A stretch of 62,187 bases of DNA from NCBI GenBank assembly GCA_903847975.1, contig CAINFC010000265.1, positions 1 through 62,187 on the forward strand. The letters are read 5' to 3'. This DNA is from an uncultured Acidobacteriota bacterium (GTDB lineage Bacteria; Acidobacteriota; UBA6911; CAINFC01). Under the pieces are notes generated by a model. The model saw only the letters and a program-made list of their open reading frames with translations. It ran no database searches and was not told the DNA's origin. Of the stretch, positions 24,781 to 33,637 are shown in pieces. A program made the position numbers and the translations under genes. Position 1 is the stretch's first letter; every line of letters starts with the position of its first letter.

Positions 24781-27225
24781 TCAGTTTTTTTCCCCCAGGG
24801 CCAATTCGATCGCTTTTTTCAGCTCCTTGCGGTTAAAGGGCTTCCGAAGAAATAATCGGGGTCGCTGCGTGGAAAAACGTTCCAGGAATTCCTCTTCCTG
24901 GTAGCCGCTGGCCAGGATTACGGGAATATCGGGAGAAATCCGGCGAAGGGCGGTCATGGTCTCCCAGCCGTTCATTTTCGGCATGCTGATATCGCAGAGC
25001 ACCCATTGGATCCGGTCAGAGTTTTTCCGGAAGATGTCCAGCGCTTCCATACCGTCTCTTGCCTGGAGAACCCGGAATCCCATATGCTGCAGCAAAGCGG
25101 TGGTCACCCGGCGGACCGCTTCCTCGTCTTCCGCCAGGAGCATGGTAATGGAGCGGCTCTCTTGTTCCGGATTGGTTTCCTCTCCCGGGGCGCACGGCAA
25201 TGGGGCATGTGGCAGCAGGGGCAGGTAAATCGAAAAACGGCTGCCGTGATCGATCCGGCTTTCCACCACGATGACCCCGTTGTGCTCCTTCACAATGCCG
25301 AGTACGGCGGAAAGGCCCATACCGCGGCCGGGAAATTTGGTGCTGAAGAAGGGGTCAAAAAGCTTGTCGATGTCGTGCTGGGGTATGCCGCAACCGCTGT
25401 CTTCCACTTGCAGGCAGGCATATTCGCCTGTGGTCAGAACGGCATTGATCGGGAAGCGGTGGAGCGGCGGAATTTCCAGGGAAGATTCCAGCCGGGTGCT
25501 CAGGAGCACGGTTCCCTGACGGCTGCCGATCGCTTCACAGGCGTTGCTGAGCAGGTTGGTAAGGATCTGCTGCATCTGGTTGGCATTGCCCATCGTCGGG
25601 AGGCTTTGCTCACAAAAATCGGACTGTACGACAATATTCTCAGGAACAGAGGCCTGAAGAACAGGGAGGCAGATGCGGACAACCTCGGAAAGATGCAATT
25701 GTTTTTGCTCTCCATGAGTCTGACCCAGGTAGGTGAGCATGAGCGAGCTGACATCCGAGGCGAGTTGTACGGCAGTCATGGCATCTTTCAGAAACTTGAC
25801 CGGCTGGAGCCGGTCGGCAGGGATATGTTCCAAAGCCATTTCCAGGCTGAGCGAGATGGCTTGCAGTTTGTTGTTGAAATGGTGCGCAATCGCGCCAGCC
25901 ATGCGGTTCAGGCTTTCGGACTTCTGCAGCAAACGGTTCTGCGCCTCCAGCCGTTCTTTTTCCATTTCCGACTGCTTGCGGGCGGTGATGTCGCGAAAAA
26001 TACCCAGCGAATGGTCCAACTGGCCACGCGGATCGAAGAAGGAAGAGGCGGTAACGATCAGGCAGCGCGTTTTTCCGTCGTCGCCGGTGATTTCCGTGTC
26101 GTAAGTGCGGGTATCTCCGGCTTTGCTCCGCGCCGATTGCTGCCGTATCCTGGTAAATTCCTCTGCAGTCATGAATTCCTGAAGGCAGCGCCCCAGCAGG
26201 CCGCCCGGGGAAACCCCGAATATTTTTTCCGCTGCCGGGTTGGCGAAGGTGATTCTTTCCTCCGGATCCGTGATGGCTACTCCCTCTCCCTGGTTTTGCA
26301 CCAGCGCCCGAAAGCGCTCCTCGCTTTCACGCAGGGCTTCTTCCTTTCGTTTGTCGCCGGCGATGTCCCAGGCGAGGTCGGCCAGAGTGGAAACCACTTC
26401 GACATCGCTTTCCCCATATTCGGAGGGCTTGTTTCCCACGCCCAGGACGGCGACGATCGAGTCTCCGCGAATGACCGGTACGACCAGCTCCCGGCAGATT
26501 TCGGCATGGCCGGGAGGCAGTCCTTTGCGGTGCGTGAGAGACGCATAGTGGTTGTGTACGACAGGCCGGCGGGCATGGATACAGTCTACCCAGACACCGG
26601 CGCTGTTCACCGGATAGTGACTTCCGGCCCCCTCCGCCTTGCACATGTTCAGGGTCGTATTGGTGGACCAGGCCTGCAGGGAAAGGGTGACCTGGTCCGC
26701 TTCCAAGAAGTGAAAAAAGCCAATTTTGCTTTCGGTCAGAAATTCCGCTTCATCCAGGGTGGCCTGCAGCAGCTCCGGCAGAGAGTGGGATCGGGAAAAC
26801 TGCATGAGACGCAGCCGGGCATTCATCACTGCATCCTGCCGGCGCTTGGACTCATGAATCTGAAGTGCCGTGCGAACCGCAGCCGGCAGAAGTGCCAGAC
26901 CTTCCTTTGCGCAGATAAAACCGTAAGCTCGGATACTTTCCGTTTTTTCCAGGAGTTCGGATTCCGGAGAAGAAGAAAGGAAAATAACCGGCAGGTCGAC
27001 TTTCTCCAGAATTGCCCGGGCCGTCCGGATGCCATCCGCTCGGTTGCCCAATTCGAGGTCAATCAGTACCAACGACAGCGCTCCGGCCTCCGAAAGGGCC
27101 AGGTCGATCGCTTCCGTCGCAGTGGAGGCGGCAAGGATTGCGTAGCCTTGGGAAGTCAAAAGGCCGTCAACGGATCTGGCGAACTCGGTATCGTCTTCCA
27201 ATAGTAAAATTCGTTTGGCAGACAC
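24781..27225 (-). CDS. Hybrid sensor kinase: REC-GAF-PAS-HK-REC
   Basis: An 814-residue cytoplasmic signalling protein with no membrane segment. Order: receiver (about 3-120, LLLEDD and the phospho-acceptor in LIDLELG), a GAF domain (about 150-290), a PAS domain (about 300-410), a kinase core with the H box AIAHHFNNKL, an ATPase domain with VEDSGCGIP and GMGLSAV, and a C-terminal receiver (about 695-812, LCDISMP). The start is a GTG at 27225 with GGGAGAAG just upstream; the frame upstream is not protein-like. It is divergent from the inositol oxygenase operon across 241 bp. It may regulate that operon, but no DNA-binding output domain is present. Confidence 0.88.
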   Translation of the reverse strand: MSAKRILLLEDDTEFARSVDGLLTSQGYAILAASTATEAIDLALSEAGALSLVLIDLELGNRADGIRTARAILEKVDLPVIFLSSSPESELLEKTESIRAYGFICAKEGLALLPAAVRTALQIHESKRRQDAVMNARLRLMQFSRSHSLPELLQATLDEAEFLTESKIGFFHFLEADQVTLSLQAWSTNTTLNMCKAEGAGSHYPVNSAGVWVDCIHARRPVVHNHYASLTHRKGLPPGHAEICRELVVPVIRGDSIVAVLGVGNKPSEYGESDVEVVSTLADLAWDIAGDKRKEEALRESEERFRALVQNQGEGVAITDPEERITFANPAAEKIFGVSPGGLLGRCLQEFMTAEEFTRIRQQSARSKAGDTRTYDTEITGDDGKTRCLIVTASSFFDPRGQLDHSLGIFRDITARKQSEMEKERLEAQNRLLQKSESLNRMAGAIAHHFNNKLQAISLSLEMALEHIPADRLQPVKFLKDAMTAVQLASDVSSLMLTYLGQTHGEQKQLHLSEVVRICLPVLQASVPENIVVQSDFCEQSLPTMGNANQMQQILTNLLSNACEAIGSRQGTVLLSTRLESSLEIPPLHRFPINAVLTTGEYACLQVEDSGCGIPQHDIDKLFDPFFSTKFPGRGMGLSAVLGIVKEHNGVIVVESRIDHGSRFSIYLPLLPHAPLPCAPGEETNPEQESRSITMLLAEDEEAVRRVTTALLQHMGFRVLQARDGMEALDIFRKNSDRIQWVLCDISMPKMNGWETMTALRRISPDIPVILASGYQEEEFLERFSTQRPRLFLRKPFNRKELKKAIELALGEKN

Positions 27226-27382
27226 AGATCTTCTCCCAAGGCAGGATGTTTGCACCAACCCCCTGACGGGAAAACCACATCCGGCAGCTGCGGTTACGCC
27301 CTTTTTTTCGTAAACACAATAATCCAAAGGCCGGTTTTTGGAAAGGGACAAAGTAAGACAATTTCTGACATATTTATGCCGC

Positions 27383-27412
27383 TTGACAGCAGGGCCAGGG
27401 GTGCGGCATCTT
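27383..27412 (+). promoter_or_regulatory. Candidate promoter, inositol oxygenase operon
   Basis: A consensus -35 TTGACA (27383-27388) is followed at 18 bp by a poor -10, CATCTT (27407-27412). The predicted start near 27419 gives a leader of about 48 bases. The weak -10 suggests activator dependence. Confidence 0.35.
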
Positions 27413-27466
27413 TGCTTCAGAAAGAATCAATTGGATTTCACCTGAACGGGAGGCAATGAAAATATT

Positions 27467-28345
27467 ATGAGTAATGAAATTACGGGCGATCCGGCCGGAG
27501 CACCCCTCCGGGGGCTCAACGAATGGGAAGAGGATGTGGTCCGAAGGTATCCCGATCCCGACTTAAAGCACAAATCCAGGGAGGAATTTCGGAACTATGC
27601 CGAGCCGCCCCGCGCCACGGTGCGGGAGTTTTACCGGATCAATCACACCGAGCAGACCTTTGATTTTGTACAGGCCAGGAAAAAGCAGTTCCTGACGCTG
27701 GACCGCCGAAAGATGAGCACATGGGATGCCATGGAGTACCTGGATACCCTGGTGGACGACTCCGATCCGGACACGGACCTTTCCCAGCTGCAGCACCTGC
27801 TGCAGACCGCGGAGGCCATCCGGGCCGATGGCCATCCGGACTGGTTCGTTCTGACCGGGTTGCTGCACGACCTGGGGAAAGTACTGTGTCTCTTTGGGGA
27901 ACCGCAATGGGCCGTGGTCGGCGATACCTTTCCGGTTGGCTGCGCCTATTCGGACAAGATTGTCTATCCCGAGTATTTTCAGAATAATCCCGATTCCCGG
28001 AATCCGCTATACCAGACGCGGCTGGGGATTTATGAGGAAGGATGCGGGCTCGACAAAGTTCATCTTTCCTGGGGGCATGACGAGTATATTTACCAGGTGG
28101 TCAAGGACTACCTGCCGGAAGAGGGCCTGTACATGCTGCGCTACCATTCCTTCTATCCGGGGCACCGCGAGGGAGCTTACGACTACCTGATGAACGACCA
28201 CGACCGCGAAATGTTCGAATGGGTCCGGAAGTTCAATCCCTATGACCTCTATTCCAAGAATCCGGTGGCCCCGGACCGGGTGGCGCTGCGCCCTTATTAC
28301 GAGGAGCTCATCGCCCGTTACCTGCCCGCCGAACTTTGCCTTTAA
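27467..28345 (+). CDS. MIOX: Myo-inositol oxygenase
   Basis: Converts myo-inositol and O2 to D-glucuronate using a mixed-valent di-iron centre in an HD-domain-like fold. At 292 residues it matches the length of animal MIOX (about 285). All six iron ligands of the mouse enzyme align: H110 in QHLLQTAE, H134 and D135 in GLLHDLGK, H204 in SWGHDEY, H227 in YHSFYPGH and D260 in [18 protein letters not shown] and LRPYY are also conserved. No signal peptide is visible. The enzyme is common in eukaryotes and patchy in bacteria. The next gene follows after 13 bp. D-glucuronate produced here could enter the same uronate route as products of the heparinase-type lyases in this window. Confidence 0.95.
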   Translation: MSNEITGDPAGAPLRGLNEWEEDVVRRYPDPDLKHKSREEFRNYAEPPRATVREFYRINHTEQTFDFVQARKKQFLTLDRRKMSTWDAMEYLDTLVDDSDPDTDLSQLQHLLQTAEAIRADGHPDWFVLTGLLHDLGKVLCLFGEPQWAVVGDTFPVGCAYSDKIVYPEYFQNNPDSRNPLYQTRLGIYEEGCGLDKVHLSWGHDEYIYQVVKDYLPEEGLYMLRYHSFYPGHREGAYDYLMNDHDREMFEWVRKFNPYDLYSKNPVAPDRVALRPYYEELIARYLPAELCL

Positions 28346-28358
28346 TCCAATTACCACC

Positions 28359-30317
28359 ATGCCTCAAACCATTACCGAAAAGATTGTGCAGTCTCATGCC
28401 GTCGGGCTGGGAACCGGGCACAAGGTAGGATCGGGGGACATCGTGCGGGTCCGCCCTGCGCACATCATGACCCACGATAACACCGGGGCGGTCCTTTCCA
28501 AGTTCAAGTCGATGGGTGCGGTTCGAATGGCCGACCCCCGCCAGCCGGTCTTTGCCCTGGACCATGACGTCCAGAACCACTCGCCGGAAAATCTGGCCAG
28601 GTACGACCGTATTGAAAAATTTGCTGCTGAGATGGGGGTGGTTTTCCACCCGGCCGGGGAAGGTATCGGGCACCAGCTGATGATGGAGCGGGGCTTTGTG
28701 CATCCCGGCTCCCTGGTAGTGGCTTCCGATTCGCACTCCAACACCTATGGGGCGCTGGCGGCGCTGGGTACGCCGGTGGTGCGCACCGATGCGGCGGCCA
28801 TCTGGGCCACGGGCAGCACCTGGTGGCAGGTTCCGCGAACCGTGCGGGTGCTGCTGGAAGGGTGCCTGCGGCCGGGCGTCCACGGCAAGGATGTGATCAT
28901 CGCCCTGTGCGCGCTGTACAACCGGGATGAGGTGTTGAATTGCGTGGTGGAATTTCACGGCTCCGGGATCGATGCGCTTTCCATGCCGGAGAGGATGGCG
29001 ATTGCCAACATGACCACCGAATGGGGTGCGCTGGCCGGCTGGTTTCCTTTTGACCGCGTGACCGCCGCCTATTTGAGCGGGCGCGCCGACCGGCTCGCGG
29101 AGATGGGTATCCGGGACCGGCTCACCCGGGAAATGGTGCGGCAGTGGGAGGCCGATCCGCCGCATGCCGACAGCGATGCCGGCTATGCCGGGGAAATCCG
29201 GCTGGATCTGGGCAGCGTTGTTCCCCAGGTTTCCGGCCCCGATACAGTCTTTGCCGCCCGGGCGGTCCGGTCCCTCGCCGCGGAAAAGGTCCGGATTGAC
29301 AAGGCTTACCTGCTCTCCTGCGTCAACGGACGATACGAGGACCTGGAACAGGCCGCCGGCGTGCTCCGCGGGAAAAAAATAGCCGATGGGGTGCGCCTTT
29401 ACCTGGCGGCCGCATCCCGGGAGATCGAGGAAAAAGCCAGGGATTCCGGCATCTGGCAGGTCATCCTGGAAGCGGGTGCCGTCGCTTTGCCACCCGGCTG
29501 CGGAGCCTGCATCGGGCTGGGAGAGGGGCTGCTCGAACCCGGAGAAACCGGAATTTCCGCCACCAACCGCAATTTCAAAGGCCGCATGGGAGATCGGAAT
29601 GCGCGCACCTATCTGGCCTCTCCGTCGGTCGTGGCCGCTTCCGCCCTGGCCGGCTACATCTGCGGAGACACCGAGGTGACGGATCGCTCTCCGTCCTACC
29701 GGTTCCAGGAATTCCGGCTGCCGGCCGCCGCCCGCAACGTGGAGCTGCTGGACGGATTTGCCGAGCGCATCGAAGGGCGGATCCTGCTTCTGCCGGTGGA
29801 TAACCTCAACACCGACGGCATCTACGGCAAGGATGCCACCTACCGCGACGGCCTCACTCCGGAAGAAATGGCCGGCTTCGCCATGGCCAACTATGATCCC
29901 GAATTCCAGGGGATCGTACGGGAAGGGGACATCCTTGTTTCCGGACGGAATTTCGGAACCGGCTCCTCGCGCGAGCAGGCCGCCACGGCCCTGAAATACC
30001 GGGGCATCCGGCTGATTATCGCCGCCAGTTTTTCGCAGACCTATCTTCGAAACGCATTCAATAATGCCTTCATCTGTCTGGAGAGCCCGGCGCTGTACGA
30101 TGCGGTGAGCCAATCCTTGGATACCGGGGAGAAAGGCCGCACCATTCCCTGCGGTCCGATGGCCCTGGACATCCGGCGCTCCGTGGCCGAATGGAAGGGC
30201 CGGGAATACCCGGTCTCGCCCATGGGGCCGGCCGCTCAGGCGCTCATTCTGGCGGGAGGCCTGGAAGCACTGACCGCCAGGGAAATCCTTAACCATTCAG
30301 CGGAACCATCCAGGTGA
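28359..30317 (+). CDS. Fused aconitase-family hydratase, homoaconitase-like
   Basis: A 652-residue aconitase-superfamily protein carrying both the large (about 1-440) and swivel (about 465-640) domains in one chain. The three cysteines for the [4Fe-4S] cluster are C321 in SCVNGR, C381 and C384 in GCGACIG. The swivel domain reads DNLNTDGIYGKD and SGRNFGTGSSREQAA, closest in style to homoaconitase and isopropylmalate dehydratase. It should carry out a stereospecific dehydration/rehydration of a hydroxy acid. Leucine or lysine synthesis is not supported by the neighbours, since no LeuB or LysK-like genes are present. Placed between inositol oxygenase (13 bp) and a glycoside hydrolase (4 bp), it may act in sugar-acid catabolism. 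ATG 28359 was chosen because upstream sequence lies in the oxygenase gene. Confidence 0.82.
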   Translation: MPQTITEKIVQSHAVGLGTGHKVGSGDIVRVRPAHIMTHDNTGAVLSKFKSMGAVRMADPRQPVFALDHDVQNHSPENLARYDRIEKFAAEMGVVFHPAGEGIGHQLMMERGFVHPGSLVVASDSHSNTYGALAALGTPVVRTDAAAIWATGSTWWQVPRTVRVLLEGCLRPGVHGKDVIIALCALYNRDEVLNCVVEFHGSGIDALSMPERMAIANMTTEWGALAGWFPFDRVTAAYLSGRADRLAEMGIRDRLTREMVRQWEADPPHADSDAGYAGEIRLDLGSVVPQVSGPDTVFAARAVRSLAAEKVRIDKAYLLSCVNGRYEDLEQAAGVLRGKKIADGVRLYLAAASREIEEKARDSGIWQVILEAGAVALPPGCGACIGLGEGLLEPGETGISATNRNFKGRMGDRNARTYLASPSVVAASALAGYICGDTEVTDRSPSYRFQEFRLPAAARNVELLDGFAERIEGRILLLPVDNLNTDGIYGKDATYRDGLTPEEMAGFAMANYDPEFQGIVREGDILVSGRNFGTGSSREQAATALKYRGIRLIIAASFSQTYLRNAFNNAFICLESPALYDAVSQSLDTGEKGRTIPCGPMALDIRRSVAEWKGREYPVSPMGPAAQALILAGGLEALTAREILNHSAEPSR

Positions 30318-30321
30318 AGCG

Positions 30322-32199
30322 ATGTTTGTAAAACGATTCCTTTCTTTGTTCTTTTTAACTTTTCTGGGAGCCCCGGCTGCGGCAGCGGTCCCGGCGGGAA
30401 AAGGGCGGGTGGTGTTCGACGGTCCGGAATCCGAATTTCGCTGGAAACTCAAGGAACTGAACGAGGAGCTCCCGTCCGACTGGAGCGGATTCGACTACCT
30501 GGTTCTGGAGATGAGGGCCTCCTCGCCCCAGCGCTTCTGGCTGGCATTCTACAGCGGGGTGTTGGAGCAGCGGCGGCAGATGCAGCCTATGGCCGGAGTA
30601 TGGATCCGGGCGGCTGTCCCGTTGCAGTACTACCGGCAGCCCAACCGCGCCGGCTTCGATCTGGCCTCCGTAGGCAAGGTTCCCCGAAACTCCTTCTGGA
30701 TCAGCACCGGCGGGGTCTATGGGCCGCTTGGTGCGGTCGATTCGATCGGGGTGAAGATGCAGGCCCCGCTGGGCAAACCGATCCTGGAAATCCGCTCCGT
30801 CCGGCTGTCCCGGGAGGATCCTGGATCGGATATTCTGGATCGGAAGCCGGTGGTCGATCGGTTCGGGCAGTGGATTCCGTCCGAGTGGGCCGGCAAGGTG
30901 AAAAGCCTGGAGCAGCTGCAATCGGAGTGGGCTGCGGAAGAGAAGTCCCTGGGTGCCGGCGATTTCGGGTACTGCCGGTATGGCGGATATTCCTCCACCA
31001 AAGCGGATGCCACCGGGTTCTTTCGGGTGGAGCAGGTGGCGGGCAGGTGGTGGTTCGTGGATCCGGACGGCCATTTGTTTTTTTCCACCGCCTCGACCGG
31101 GATGGGTGCGGGAGGCGGCGATTCCCGACTGAAAGGAAGGGAGGACTATTTTTCGGAGATGCCTCCGATGGAAGAATCGCCGGTCGCCGGGCGGCGGCCT
31201 CAGACCGGCTTTTATACCTGGAACCTGATCCGGCGCCATGGCTCGGTTTCCGGCAGCGGCTGGGTGGATCTCGCTTTCCGGAGGATGGAATCCTGGGGGC
31301 TGAATACCATTGGCAACTGGAGCGATGTGCGACTTTGGGAGGAACATAAAAAAGCGTACGTGGTCAACCTGCGAGGCTGGGGCATGGAGTCCGGTTACAT
31401 GGGCATGCCGGATGTGTTCGCGGAAGACTGGCCCAGTGCGGTGGACAAAGCGGCTGCCGAGCAGTGCGCACCGCGAAAAAAGGATCCCTACCTGCTGGGT
31501 TATTTTATAGCCAACGAGCCACCCTGGCCGGGGCGCGAATCCCTGGTCGTGGACCTGATCCTGGAGCGGCCGCCGAGCGCCATCCAAAGAGAGGCCAAAG
31601 CGTTCCTGGCGGGCGGTGACAGCCCCGAGCGGCGCAGGCAGTTCATTTACCGCTGCTACGAGCGCTTCCTGGAAGTGATTCAGGCGGCCATGCGCCGGCA
31701 TGATCCCAACCACCTCAATCTGGGACTGCGCTTCGGCGGGGGAATTCCGCCCGCGGAAATGCTGCGTGCCTCCAGGGGTTTCGATGTGTACAGCATGAAT
31801 GTTTATGCCAAGGCCGTTGATCCCAAGGTTATGGAAGAGATCCACCGGGCGACCGGACGGCCCATTCTCGTCGGCGAATTCCATTTCGGGGTTCCGGACC
31901 GGGGAATGGCGGCCGGCCTGGTTCAGGTTCGGAACCTGGCAGAGCGCGGTATCGCCTATCGCTACTACGTGGAGCAGGCGGCATCCTTTCCGGCCTTCAT
32001 CGGTTCCAGCTGGTTTCAGTGGGTGGATCAGCCGGTAGCGGGGCGCATGGACGGGGAAAACTACAATATCGGCCTGCTGGATGTGACCGACCGCGCTTAT
32101 CGGGATCTGATCGAGGCGATGAAAAGCACCCATCGCCGGCTGCGGGCGGTGCATGCCGGCGAAGAAAAACCGTTCGACACGAAGCCGAGGCCGCAGTAG
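30322..32199 (+). CDS. Secreted agarase-like glycoside hydrolase (clan A, GH50-like)
   Basis: A 625-residue secreted enzyme with a signal peptide (1-22), an N-terminal carbohydrate-binding-like beta domain (about 25-165) and a TIM-barrel catalytic domain (about 215-605). Features of the agarase group include DRFGQWIPSEWAGK linking the domains, RRMESWGLNTIGNWSD in the barrel, the acid/base glutamate in IANEPPW and the nucleophile glutamate in LVGEFHFG. It should hydrolyse beta-galactosidic or related bonds in a complex polysaccharide; calling it a true agarase would be an over-reading. The start ATG lies four bases after the upstream stop, so it is translated as part of the inositol oxygenase operon. 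Confidence 0.8.
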   Translation: MFVKRFLSLFFLTFLGAPAAAAVPAGKGRVVFDGPESEFRWKLKELNEELPSDWSGFDYLVLEMRASSPQRFWLAFYSGVLEQRRQMQPMAGVWIRAAVPLQYYRQPNRAGFDLASVGKVPRNSFWISTGGVYGPLGAVDSIGVKMQAPLGKPILEIRSVRLSREDPGSDILDRKPVVDRFGQWIPSEWAGKVKSLEQLQSEWAAEEKSLGAGDFGYCRYGGYSSTKADATGFFRVEQVAGRWWFVDPDGHLFFSTASTGMGAGGGDSRLKGREDYFSEMPPMEESPVAGRRPQTGFYTWNLIRRHGSVSGSGWVDLAFRRMESWGLNTIGNWSDVRLWEEHKKAYVVNLRGWGMESGYMGMPDVFAEDWPSAVDKAAAEQCAPRKKDPYLLGYFIANEPPWPGRESLVVDLILERPPSAIQREAKAFLAGGDSPERRRQFIYRCYERFLEVIQAAMRRHDPNHLNLGLRFGGGIPPAEMLRASRGFDVYSMNVYAKAVDPKVMEEIHRATGRPILVGEFHFGVPDRGMAAGLVQVRNLAERGIAYRYYVEQAASFPAFIGSSWFQWVDQPVAGRMDGENYNIGLLDVTDRAYRDLIEAMKSTHRRLRAVHAGEEKPFDTKPRPQ

Positions 32200-32234
32200 G
32201 AAAGGCCGGGCCGGATCGATACGGCGTTTACGGG

Positions 32235-32345
32235 GCGTGCTGCGAGAAGGAATTCGCTTGTGGCTCGCAAGCTAAAGCTTGAACTCCAAACAGATTTCGT
32301 TTAGGTGATGGTTGCGGGCGGTGTCCGGACTTTTTGCGCCTTCCT
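32235..32345. repeat. Dispersed repeat family 2, copy B
   Basis: Counterpart of 23497-23606 in the same orientation. It contains the inner palindrome GCTCGCAAGC and AAGCTT, and it runs up to the stop codon of the convergent metallo-hydrolase gene. It fills the gap between two convergent genes and may serve as their transcript end. Confidence 0.7.
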
Positions 32346-33478
32346 CAGTTGTGGACGATTCCGCTGCGGGCCTCCTCCCGGGACGGGTCCTTCCGATAAA
32401 GATAGCTTTCACCCCAGGCCATGACAATGGCCGGATACCTGGATTCAAACAGATGATTGTAGGTCTGGGTGTAATCCTCTCGGTGATCCACAGTGTGGGC
32501 CATCTCATTTTCATGCCCGGTGACCACCAGCTCCGGGTTGACGCCGCGCATGGTTCGTCCCAATTGGTTTCCCCAGCAGTTGGGCAAAAGAACATCCACC
32601 CGGTGATCGCGCCCGATCTGGGCGATCCAGTCGAAATCGCCTCCCGGTCCTTCGTAACCGGACTGGTCCCCGGTATGGACTACGGTAAAGCCTTCGGCGG
32701 TGGTAACCAGGTGGATGTTCACCAGGGGGGACTTGCCCTGGTGGCCCGGATAAGCCACGACCTTCAGCGGCTGGCTGCCGTTGCGCACCGGGATGGAGTG
32801 AACCATTTCCGTGCTCCTTTGCGGATAGGTCAATCGGGATGAGAGCCCTGCATCGGCGGCCCACAGGCCTTCCGGCACAACCACCGGTTTTTTTTGATCC
32901 AGGAACAGGCGAGCCACCTGCGGATTGGCATGATCGTCGTGGGAGTGGCTGATGAAAAGAATATCCGCCTGATCGGCCAGCCGGCGCAGCCACTCTTCCG
33001 GAACGGCAAAACCGGTAGGAGTCCTGGACGGCATGCCGGGAACAATATCGAAGGCCAGGGTAACGGACGGGGTGCGTACCAGAAACCCCATATTGTAAAG
33101 CTTCCAGATTCGCATCCCCTCGGTTACCCGGGTCTTCTCAATGTCCCGGAGGGCCTTCTGCAGGACCTCCCGGAAATAGTTCTGTACGAGCTCTTTCATT
33201 GGCGCCGATTCCACGTGGAGAATATCGTCGAGACGGATCAGGGCGGCACGACGCACCGGGTGCTCGGTGAGGCCGGGGCGAAAGCGGTCGAGAATGTAAG
33301 AAACCCACTGCAGCGACCGGCCGATCCATTCGTCAGGAGCATCTTTGAGCTCCGGAGCGGTCATGATCCTGCGGGGGCTGGAAACGAAAGGAGGAGGCGC
33401 TTGGTCCTGGCACAGGGCTTGCGGCAGGAAATGGATGGCGGCCAACGTCCAGAGAAGAAAGGCAAGAATACGATTCAT
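32345..33478 (-). CDS. Secreted metallo-beta-lactamase-fold hydrolase
   Basis: A 377-residue protein with a signal peptide (1-23) and an MBL fold from about residue 130. The metal motif SHSHDDH is complete, with later ligands in YPGHQG, HTGDQSG and TGHENEM. The N-terminal 120 residues are helical and not typical of the fold. It resembles the UlaG/RomA-type group acting on phosphoesters or lactones rather than true beta-lactamases. The substrate is unknown. It is monocistronic, with a strong promoter divergent from that of the large glycoside hydrolase, and a GGGAG ribosome site. Confidence 0.82.
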   Translation of the reverse strand: MNRILAFLLWTLAAIHFLPQALCQDQAPPPFVSSPRRIMTAPELKDAPDEWIGRSLQWVSYILDRFRPGLTEHPVRRAALIRLDDILHVESAPMKELVQNYFREVLQKALRDIEKTRVTEGMRIWKLYNMGFLVRTPSVTLAFDIVPGMPSRTPTGFAVPEEWLRRLADQADILFISHSHDDHANPQVARLFLDQKKPVVVPEGLWAADAGLSSRLTYPQRSTEMVHSIPVRNGSQPLKVVAYPGHQGKSPLVNIHLVTTAEGFTVVHTGDQSGYEGPGGDFDWIAQIGRDHRVDVLLPNCWGNQLGRTMRGVNPELVVTGHENEMAHTVDHREDYTQTYNHLFESRYPAIVMAWGESYLYRKDPSREEARSGIVHN

Positions 33479-33519
33479 GAGTGGCTCCCGTTTTTTTCTG
33501 CGTTATGGGTCAAGGGAAA

Positions 33520-33549
33520 ATTGTATTTTTTCTTCCGTCCCGGTGTCAA
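33520..33549 (-). promoter_or_regulatory. Promoter TTGACA-N18-TACAAT, metallo-hydrolase
   Basis: Minus strand -35 TTGACA (33549-33544), 18-bp spacer, -10 TACAAT (33525-33520). The predicted start near 33513 gives a leader of about 35 bases. Confidence 0.7.
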
Positions 33550-33579
33550 ATGACCGGAAAGGGAAATGCGGCTTCCGGC

Positions 33580-33608
33580 TTGATCGCCTGGGGAGGAAGC
33601 CCTACAAT
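33580..33608 (+). promoter_or_regulatory. Promoter TTGATC-N17-TACAAT, large glycoside hydrolase
   Basis: -35 TTGATC (33580-33585), 17-bp spacer, -10 TACAAT (33603-33608). The predicted start near 33615 gives a leader of about 23 bases containing the GGAGGAG ribosome site. Confidence 0.65.
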
Positions 33609-33637
33609 GACAGGCGAAAGACCACGGAGGAGAATGC

